Positions 14,291 through 19,096 of a DNA stretch of 27,330 nt are shown in pieces. Source of the stretch: an uncultured Oscillospiraceae bacterium (lineage in GTDB: Bacteria > Bacillota > Clostridia > Oscillospirales > Oscillospiraceae). The DNA is taken from assembly GCA_900756575.1 (NCBI GenBank), contig CAAEKQ010000178.1, positions 1 through 27,330 of the forward strand, in the 5' to 3' direction. Positions within the stretch are counted from its first letter, which is position 1. Every line of letters begins with the position of its first letter. The notes beneath the pieces were generated by a model, which did not search any database, was not told where the DNA came from, and saw only the letters and a list, made by a program, of their open reading frames with translations. Made by a program: the position numbers and the translations under genes.

Positions 14291-14339
14291 AATGAAAGAC
14301 TCCTTTATCAGTTTGAATATGTTTTTATATGTGAAGTGC

Positions 14340-14399
14340 TCAAGCACACATTCGTCCGTTCCATTCGGCGCATCGCACCGGGGTTAGAATGTATTTCAT
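14340..14399 (-). CDS. Possible 19-aa small ORF between attenuator and metQ
   Basis: On the minus strand an ATG at 14399 has GGAGG 8 bases upstream and reads MKYILTPVRCAEWNGRMCA before a TGA at 14340-14342. It starts about 20 bases past the attenuator T-tract and ends about 50 bases before the metQ start. The ribosome site is as good as those of real genes here. It could be a second regulatory uORF or a chance frame; no homologue is known to me. Confidence 0.35.
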   Translation of the reverse strand: MKYILTPVRCAEWNGRMCA

Positions 14400-14419
14400 G
14401 TTCGATTCCTCCAGTCAGT

Positions 14420-14447
14420 AAAAAAGCGGGAAGCCTCTGCTCCCCGC
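14420..14447 (-). terminator. Attenuator (intrinsic terminator) upstream of metQ
   Basis: On the minus strand GCGGGGAGC (14439-14447) pairs with GCTTCCCGC (14426-14434), 9 bp with one G-T pair, loop AGAG, followed directly by TTTTT. It lies 35 bases after the leader peptide stop and 130 bases before metQ, so it terminates the leader transcript before the transporter genes. Confidence 0.9.
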
Positions 14448-14492
14448 AAAATGAACCTGATCCGGCGGCGCCGGTATACCTTTAGCGAGAAA
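14440..14492 (-). promoter_or_regulatory. Candidate antiterminator pairing of the met leader
   Basis: On the minus strand TTTCTCGC (14485-14492) can pair with GCGGGGAG (14440-14447), 8 bp including G-T pairs. After one T-T mismatch, AAA (14481-14483) pairs with TTT (14449-14451). This uses the 5' arm of the terminator, so the two structures exclude each other. The upstream strand covers the last leader codons and the stop codon, as in classical attenuators. A small CCGGC-GCC-GCCGG hairpin (14462-14474) fits in the loop. Confidence 0.55.
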
Positions 14493-14583
14493 GCACTTTA
14501 TGATAATTGGCGCAGCGGCACATGCACATGGAGCCCATGCACATTGCAAACATGTTCATCATGTTTCTGCTGCCAACGGTCAT
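14482..14583 (-). CDS. Methionine/cysteine-rich leader peptide of metQNI
   Basis: This 33-codon ORF starts at ATG 14583 and ends with TAA at 14482-14484. AGGAG lies 9 bases upstream, and the start is about 30 bases after the predicted transcription start. Met is at positions 1, 8, 9, 11, 14, 16, 19 and 21, and Cys at 15, 20, 22 and 24; the core reads MFAMCMGSMCMCRC. It precedes an intrinsic terminator and then metQ. The arrangement is that of an amino-acid-sensing leader: a ribosome stalled on Met (or Cys) codons would leave the 3' end of the ORF free to form the antiterminator, while normal translation to the stop covers it and allows termination. A Met/Cys-rich metal-binding miniprotein is the alternative. 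Confidence 0.8.
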   Translation of the reverse strand: MTVGSRNMMNMFAMCMGSMCMCRCANYHKVLSR

Positions 14584-14619
14584 ATCTGCTTTCTCCTTCC
14601 TTTCGGAATCGTTGTGGGT

Positions 14620-14648
14620 ATTATACTTCTCATTACCTACTTTGTCAA
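14620..14648 (-). promoter_or_regulatory. Consensus promoter of the met leader and metQNI
   Basis: On the minus strand TTGACA (14643-14648) and TATAAT (14620-14625) match consensus fully and are spaced exactly 17 bases. Transcription is predicted to start near 14613. Such a strong promoter would need downstream control, which fits the attenuator. Confidence 0.9.
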
Positions 14649-14673
14649 CAGGGTTTCCTGAATTTTATAAACA

Positions 14674-14688
14674 ATAGCGGAATTCTAT
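14674..14688. promoter_or_regulatory. Candidate LysR-type operator (ATAG-N7-CTAT)
   Basis: The dyad ATAG-N7-CTAT contains a T-N11-A motif, the LysR-family recognition pattern. Its centre (14681) is about 68 bases upstream of the predicted leader transcription start, the usual place for an LysR activation site. It lies between the two divergent promoters. Confidence 0.45.
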
Positions 14689-14735
14689 GTAATCCCGCGG
14701 TCATTTTCTACATTACCGCCAAAAAGCGGTTTCAA

Positions 14736-14764
14736 TTGCCACCCGCTTCGTTTTATGCTATAAT
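14736..14764 (+). promoter_or_regulatory. Promoter of the PH-like/lysR operon
   Basis: TTGCCA (14736-14741) and TATAAT (14759-14764) are spaced 17 bases. The predicted start is near 14771, giving a very short leader, since AAGGAG begins at 14774. Confidence 0.8.
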
Positions 14765-14788
14765 GAAATCATAAAGGAGATGATTGGT

Positions 14789-15145
14789 ATGCGCTTATCC
14801 CAGGTAACGGACAAACTGCTCTCTCAGGGGTATTTGGACAGCCGCAAGCTGTTTTCCTATGCCACTGCAGTGGGCAGTCTCTCGGGCAGGGATTTTCAAA
14901 ATCTCATGGGCATTGCGTTTCAGGCTACAGCGCTGACGCTGTTTTCCGCAAAGACCGACGGAAGCGTGGGTGACGTTTTGCTGGAGGTGCCCTATGACCG
15001 GATTCAATCGTTCCGGCAGAAGCACCGGTTTCTCTACTCCTACACCGAATTTACCGTGGACGATACTCATCTCCGGTTTTACAACTACAATAAAAAAATA
15101 CTCCGCCAGGGCTTTGCCGACGCGGGACTGGAGGACAAGGCATGA
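14789..15145 (+). CDS. Hypothetical 118-aa protein, possibly PH-like fold, coupled to lysR
   Basis: I do not recognise this as a named family. After a helical start (MRLSQVTDKLLSQGYLDSRK) it has alternating strands: ATALTLFSAKTDGSVGDVLL, EVPYDRIQSF and EFTVDDTHLRFYNYNKK. That order resembles bacterial PH/GRAM-like domains, a guess from pattern only. No signal peptide or membrane helix is seen. I use the ATG at 14789, 9 bases after AAGGAG; the ATG at 14780 touches the ribosome site. Its stop overlaps the lysR start (ATGA), so both proteins are made in a coupled way. They probably act together, perhaps on the divergent met operon. Confidence 0.65.
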   Translation: MRLSQVTDKLLSQGYLDSRKLFSYATAVGSLSGRDFQNLMGIAFQATALTLFSAKTDGSVGDVLLEVPYDRIQSFRQKHRFLYSYTEFTVDDTHLRFYNYNKKILRQGFADAGLEDKA

Positions 15146-16029
15146 CCACCCGGCACCTGAAAATCTTTTTGAACGTCTACATCACCGGAAGCATGACCGC
15201 CGCGGCCCAAAAGCTCTATATGACCCAGCCCTCGGTGAGTCAAGCCATCCGGGAGCTGGAGGAGCACTATGGGGTTCCGCTGTTTGAGCGGCTGTACCGC
15301 AAGCTCTACCCCACTCAGGCAGGCAAGCAGCTGTTCTTGTATGCGGAAAAAATTCTCGGAATGTTCGATGATATGGAGGCCACCATGCAGGCCGATGCGC
15401 TGCCGCAGTCGCTGGAGCTGGGGCTGTTTTTCACCGCCGGAATGCTGGTGCATCCCTGGCTGGCGGAATTCCGCAAGCGCCTCCGCTCCACCCAGATTCA
15501 CATTCAGGTCTGGAAGGGAAGCGAGCTTAAACGCCGTCTTCGTTCCGCTGCCATTGATCTTGCCATTATGGAAGAATTCCAGGACGAACCGGATCTCCGG
15601 CAGGAAATCGTCGCTCAGGACCGGCTGGTGGCTGTCACCGCAGTGGACGATCCGCTCCAGCGCTATGGCTCCATCACCGCCTTGCAGCTATCCCAGGCAC
15701 CTCTATTGCTGCGGGAAAAGGGCGCAGGCGTGCGGGATCAGTTTCAGTCGGAGATGCAGGCGCTGGGTCTGGAACTTACGCCGCAATGGGAATCCGCCAG
15801 CTCCCTTGTCCTGCTGGAGGCCGCAAAGCACCGGGAGGGTGTGGCCATTCTCCCCTACCAGCTGGCCTATCCGTTCCTGGAACGGGGCGAGGTGGCGGAG
15901 CTCCAGATCACCGGCATTGATTTTACCCGGCGCATGGCTCTGACCTGGCATAAGGACAAGTTTATTTCCGGCCCCATGCAGTGCTTTATGGACATTGTTC
16001 GGACGCATCCCACGCCGCCGGAGGAATAA
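15142..16029 (+). CDS. LysR-family transcriptional regulator
   Basis: This 295-residue regulator has the LysR winged helix-turn-helix at about residues 3-62 (MTTRHLKIFLNVYITGSMTA, then KLYMTQPSVSQAIRELEEHY and GVPLFERLYRKLYPTQAG). The periplasmic-binding-like sensor domain fills the rest (from about residue 88). It is divergent from the metQNI operon, the usual LysR layout, with a T-N11-A dyad between them. Control of methionine uptake, with a sulphur metabolite as effector, is the natural inference, though the ligand cannot be read from sequence. It is translationally coupled to the 118-aa protein and ends at a strong terminator. Confidence 0.9.
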   Translation: MTTRHLKIFLNVYITGSMTAAAQKLYMTQPSVSQAIRELEEHYGVPLFERLYRKLYPTQAGKQLFLYAEKILGMFDDMEATMQADALPQSLELGLFFTAGMLVHPWLAEFRKRLRSTQIHIQVWKGSELKRRLRSAAIDLAIMEEFQDEPDLRQEIVAQDRLVAVTAVDDPLQRYGSITALQLSQAPLLLREKGAGVRDQFQSEMQALGLELTPQWESASSLVLLEAAKHREGVAILPYQLAYPFLERGEVAELQITGIDFTRRMALTWHKDKFISGPMQCFMDIVRTHPTPPEE

Positions 16030-16034
16030 AATTG

Positions 16035-16065
16035 GGGCGTACTGCAACGAAACAGCAGTACGCCC
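16035..16065. terminator. Terminator between lysR and TSCPD gene
   Basis: An 11-bp perfect stem (16035-16045 with 16055-16065) has a 9-base loop. It is followed by ATTCTTT on the plus strand and by CAATTTTATT on the minus strand, so it can serve both converging genes. Confidence 0.82.
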
Positions 16066-16070
16066 ATTCT

Positions 16071-16319
16071 TTATGCGTTTTTCGTCTGACGCAGCGCCTG
16101 TGCCAGCTGGTCGGGGCAGGAAGTATTCTTCATGCCGCACTTGATGCCTTCCATCCGGCGGATGGCCTCGTCCACATCCATGCCCTCAACCAGCGCCGCA
16201 ACGCCCTTGCCGTTGCCGTTGCAGCCGCCATCAAAGGCCACCTTACATACCTTACCGTCTTCCACGGAGAAGGTGATCTTACGGGAACATACGCCCCGGG
16301 TTTTGAATTCGTACTCCAT
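16071..16319 (-). CDS. TSCPD domain protein, TIGR03905 family
   Basis: This 82-residue protein is nearly only a TSCPD domain. It begins MEYEFKTRGVCSRKITFSVE, has the glycine-rich FDGGCNGNGKGV, and ends with CGMKNTSCPDQLAQAL, which holds the name-giving TSCPD. The domain is known from the C-terminus of B12-dependent ribonucleotide reductases and as a stand-alone protein in Clostridia; its role is not established. Four cysteines (11, 25, 33, 61) plus the TSCPD cysteine could bind metal or be redox-active. GGAGG lies 8 bases before the start. It is probably a single-gene transcript. Confidence 0.88.
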   Translation of the reverse strand: MEYEFKTRGVCSRKITFSVEDGKVCKVAFDGGCNGNGKGVAALVEGMDVDEAIRRMEGIKCGMKNTSCPDQLAQALRQTKNA

Positions 16320-16346
16320 ATTGGTTACCTCCTTGATTTTGACTCT

Positions 16347-16375
16347 ATCCTATCATACTTTCTGAAAAGAATCAA
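16347..16375 (-). promoter_or_regulatory. Possible promoter of the TSCPD gene
   Basis: TTGATT (16370-16375) and TAGGAT (16347-16352) on the minus strand are spaced 17 bases. The -35 overlaps the 3' end of the upstream gene and both hexamers are imperfect, so this is tentative. Confidence 0.4.
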
Positions 16376-16854
16376 TATTCCACCAGATCCGCAGAGGTAA
16401 TGTCGGCATACTCCATCAGTTTCATAGGATTAAGGACCATTTGCAGCCCCCGTGCACCCCCAGAAATGGCAATTTCGTCATACAGCTCGGCGGTTTCGTC
16501 CATAAACGTGGGATATTTCTTCTTCATGCCCACGGGACTGCATCCCCCACGGATATAGCCTGTGAGGCCCAGGAGCTCCTTCATGTGGATCATCTCCACC
16601 TTCTTGTCCCCTGCCGCATGTGCCGCCTTTTTGAGATCCAGAGTGCAGCTGACAGGAATGCAGAACACCAGAATTCCCTTCTTTTCGCCCCGGGCCACCA
16701 GGGTTTTGAACACCTGATCGGGATTCATGCCGGTGACTGCCGCCACGTGCTCACCGCCCAGGTCGCTTTCGTCATATTCGTACTCCACCGCCCGATAGGG
16801 GATCTTTGCCGCATCCATCAGGCGCATGGCGTTGGTTTTATTGGTCTTGTTCAT
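16372..16854 (-). CDS. ybaK: Cys-tRNA(Pro)/Cys-tRNA(Cys) deacylase, YbaK type
   Basis: This 160-residue trans-editing enzyme hydrolyses mischarged Cys-tRNA(Pro) made by prolyl-tRNA synthetase. Family marks are TNAMRLMDAAKIPYRAVEYE near the start, the QVFKTLVARGEKKG segment with the catalytic lysine region, and GLTGYIRGGCSPVGMKKKYP, the conserved GG-x-SPxG loop. It ends SGGARGLQMVLNP. Length is typical (155-160). The start has AGGAG about 9 bases upstream and a consensus promoter further up. A tRNA-Pro gene lies in the same window but is not linked to it. Confidence 0.93.
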   Translation of the reverse strand: MNKTNKTNAMRLMDAAKIPYRAVEYEYDESDLGGEHVAAVTGMNPDQVFKTLVARGEKKGILVFCIPVSCTLDLKKAAHAAGDKKVEMIHMKELLGLTGYIRGGCSPVGMKKKYPTFMDETAELYDEIAISGGARGLQMVLNPMKLMEYADITSADLVEY

Positions 16855-16886
16855 GGTCTAACGCTCCTATTTGATTTACGCCCCAT

Positions 16887-16915
16887 ATTATAGTCTCCCC
16901 GCTGCAATTTGTCAA
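16887..16915 (-). promoter_or_regulatory. Promoter of ybaK
   Basis: TTGACA (16910-16915) and TATAAT (16887-16892) on the minus strand, both consensus, spaced 17 bases. Confidence 0.88.
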
Positions 16916-16922
16916 AGAAAAT

Positions 16923-16956
16923 GCGGCGCAGTTCCGATTCATCTGAACTGCGCCGC
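16923..16956. terminator. Terminator after the anti-sigma-like gene
   Basis: A perfect 12-bp GC-rich stem (16923-16934 with 16945-16956, loop of 10) lies 6 bases past the stop of the minus-strand gene. The minus-strand tail is ATTTTCTTT; the next promoter's -35 follows directly. Confidence 0.85.
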
Positions 16957-16961
16957 TTTCT

Positions 16962-18395
16962 CTATTTTTTCGTCACGTTGATATAGTATTCCGGCTCCTT
17001 GGGATCAAGGGTTACATGAACCACGCCATGCTCCGGGTCAAACCCGAAGCTCTGATCCCAAATCTCCACTGCGCCAAAGTGCTCCAGCTGGGCAGACAGC
17101 GCCGTCAGGGGAATTTGCGTGCCCATGGTGGTCACCATGTCATAGCCGTCCGCGCCTTCTCCTGCTTCTGCCTGAACCGGATCGGATTGCTGGGTTCCGC
17201 TGGGGTATTTCAGCATCCGGATGGAAACCGTAATCTCTCCACCAGCAGGGATTTCCGCCCGGAAGGAGCGATAGAAGATTCGGTCCTCCCACAATAGATT
17301 TCCAATCTCTGTGCTCAGAAGGCCGTCTCCCTGAGAAAGGTACGTTTGCAGAGCACTACTGAGTAGCATCGCTTCCACCCAGCTGTTTTCTTCCTTGGTC
17401 TGATCCGGGTTCCAGCTCAGTTCTTTGACAATCACGTCATGCAATGCCGCACCCAACGTGGTCTCTGTTTCCGTCACCGTTGCTTCCGCGGGCGTACCGG
17501 GGTCGCTGTAGGCATAGATTTTGTAATTTTCCAGCTGACCGTTCACCACGACCACCTGTGCCGTGTCATTCTCTCCGAAGACTCCGGTATAGAGCCAGCT
17601 ATATTCGTCTCCGTCCTCTTGCCGAATCGCACCGTCCAGCCCGGATGTAAACACGCCGCCGCTGTCCGCTGTTTCCATTATTTTCAGCTGGAATCGCCGC
17701 CCCGTATCGCCCTGAATCACCACGTCCGAGAACGTATAAACCGTCACGGGTGTATCCGCCGAAATGGGCTGGGAACGATGAATCGTGCTCTCCCCGACCA
17801 GCGTTTGATAATCCTCCCAATTACTTTGCCGCTGTTCCACTTCCGCGCCCAGCAGCAGGGAGCTGTCCGACGGTTTTCCGTCCACCTGAATATCCGGGTA
17901 CTCCCCTGCCGCCTCTTTCCTTCCACTGGACTGATAGGGATACAGCAGCTCCAGTGACATGGGTTCCGTGCCGTCATTTTTCAGGGTATAGGTATCGGTA
18001 ATGATCGCCGCTTCCTCACTGATGTTGTACTTTGTGCCGTCCTCCAGAGTGGTTTCCTGGGTTTCATAGGGCGAAAAATCTAACGTAATGTTCCGCTCTG
18101 CCGTGACCCCACCGATCTCCCCGGCTGCCGTCAGCGGGAACACCGGTCCGCGATAGGACTGATACACATTTCCGTTGTAGTTAACCGGAATTTCGGACGC
18201 ATTGCCGCCCATCCCCCCGGAAAAGCTCACCATCACGCATGCAATAGGCGTGATAATCGCCAGGGTAATCAGCGCCACAAGAATATGAAGGTTGTACTGC
18301 TTTCCGTCCTTCAACGCAGCCGCAGACTCAATGATCTCGTCCCGAATCTCCCCAATGCCCTCCAGCAAGCGCTCCGATTTCTCCCGATTTCTCAT
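16962..18395 (-). CDS. Single-pass membrane protein, probable anti-sigma factor
   Basis: This 477-residue protein starts with a short cytoplasmic segment, RLLEGIGEIRDEIIESA, that resembles the sigma-binding helix of Clostridial ECF anti-sigma proteins. One membrane helix follows (about 37-60, ILVALITLAIITPIACVMVS), then a 400-residue outer domain rich in strands and threonine without a recognised family. Its ATG overlaps the stop of the ECF sigma gene (ATGA), the usual layout for sigma/anti-sigma pairs. The outer domain is much larger than in simple anti-sigma factors, so it may bind an envelope or extracellular ligand. The assignment rests on context and the N-terminal pattern. Confidence 0.68.
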   Translation of the reverse strand: MRNREKSERLLEGIGEIRDEIIESAAALKDGKQYNLHILVALITLAIITPIACVMVSFSGGMGGNASEIPVNYNGNVYQSYRGPVFPLTAAGEIGGVTAERNITLDFSPYETQETTLEDGTKYNISEEAAIITDTYTLKNDGTEPMSLELLYPYQSSGRKEAAGEYPDIQVDGKPSDSSLLLGAEVEQRQSNWEDYQTLVGESTIHRSQPISADTPVTVYTFSDVVIQGDTGRRFQLKIMETADSGGVFTSGLDGAIRQEDGDEYSWLYTGVFGENDTAQVVVVNGQLENYKIYAYSDPGTPAEATVTETETTLGAALHDVIVKELSWNPDQTKEENSWVEAMLLSSALQTYLSQGDGLLSTEIGNLLWEDRIFYRSFRAEIPAGGEITVSIRMLKYPSGTQQSDPVQAEAGEGADGYDMVTTMGTQIPLTALSAQLEHFGAVEIWDQSFGFDPEHGVVHVTLDPKEPEYYINVTKK

Positions 18396-18949
18396 AGGCT
18401 CACCCCCTGCTGCTCCAGATACCCCTTAAGTTTCCCGCGCATTCGGCTCAGCCGCTGGGAAATCAGCCCCTTGGGGAGCTCAAATTCCCGGGACAGCTGC
18501 TCCAGACTGTCGCCGAACCAATATCGCCGCACAAACAGCTTTTTCTGCTGCTCCGGCATCTGAAGCAGCCAATCGCTGATGATCTCTCCCAGCTCCTTTG
18601 CCTCCAATTCCTGCTCCGGGGTGGAGGAATCCGGGATGCACTGATCCAGTTCCTCCAGCAGCACCTCCAGCTCGGAATTCCGCTTTTCCGCATGGTTTTT
18701 CCGATAGCGGGAGATGGAAAGCCGCCGGGTGATTTTGCCTAAGTACGCCCGCAGCGCCCAGGGATTGTCCGGCGGGATGTGCCGCCAAGCGTTGTGATAG
18801 GTGTCGGATTCGCACTCCTCCGCGTCCTGATTCTGGTGCAGAATGTTCATGGCAATGCCATAGAGAAACGCGCCGTATTTGCTCCGAGACGCGGCAATGG
18901 CCTGTTCGTCCCGCTTTTGATACAGCCGGATGATCTCCCGGTCTTCCAT
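18392..18949 (-). CDS. ECF-type RNA polymerase sigma factor
   Basis: This 185-residue sigma-70 family protein contains only regions 2 and 4. Region 2 (about 10-85) includes FLYGIAMNILHQNQDAEECE and NPWALRAYLGKITRRLSISR. Region 4 (about 125-180) includes MPEQQKKLFVRRYWFGDSLE and the helix-turn-helix LSREFELPKGLISQRLSRMR. The frame is open to 19081, but ATG 18949 has AGGAGGGG a few bases upstream and begins MEDREIIRLYQKRDEQAI, the normal ECF start. It overlaps the downstream membrane protein by 4 bases. The promoter upstream looks sigma-A-like, and I see no clear ECF autoregulatory promoter. Confidence 0.92.
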   Translation of the reverse strand: MEDREIIRLYQKRDEQAIAASRSKYGAFLYGIAMNILHQNQDAEECESDTYHNAWRHIPPDNPWALRAYLGKITRRLSISRYRKNHAEKRNSELEVLLEELDQCIPDSSTPEQELEAKELGEIISDWLLQMPEQQKKLFVRRYWFGDSLEQLSREFELPKGLISQRLSRMRGKLKGYLEQQGVSL

Positions 18950-19024
18950 AAGCTCCCCTCCTTTCGTCCTTCTACTCACTATGACGCAGTTTCCCGGCAT
19001 TTCTTCCATCCAAATCGTAACTTT

Positions 19025-19053
19025 ATCATACAGGAAAACAGACCGGCGCACAA
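19025..19053 (-). promoter_or_regulatory. Possible promoter of the ECF sigma operon
   Basis: TTGTGC (19048-19053) and TATGAT (19025-19030) on the minus strand are spaced 17 bases. The -35 lies inside the terminator hairpin of the upstream gene. Confidence 0.5.
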
Positions 19054-19078
19054 GTATCAGCCTGTGTCCGGTCTGTTT
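19036..19078 (-). terminator. Terminator after the LTA-synthase-like gene
   Basis: AAACAGACCGG (19036-19046) and its complement (19068-19078) form an 11-bp stem around a 21-base loop on the minus strand, 18 bases past the stop, followed by TTTTCC. Confidence 0.7.
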
Positions 19079-19096
19079 CATTTCGTTGTTTGCCGT

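Noticed and set aside
14448..14495. Plus-strand resemblance to the 3' half of a TPP riboswitch (TGAACCTGATCCGG)
   Set aside because: The CTGAGA element and the TAAT loop are missing, and the plus-strand promoter and its start lie downstream of this stretch. The minus-strand leader ORF and attenuator explain the sequence better.
14291..14613. SAM riboswitch or Met T-box upstream of metQ
   Set aside because: I looked for S-box core sequences and for the T-box AGGGTGGNACCGCG element on the minus strand and found neither.
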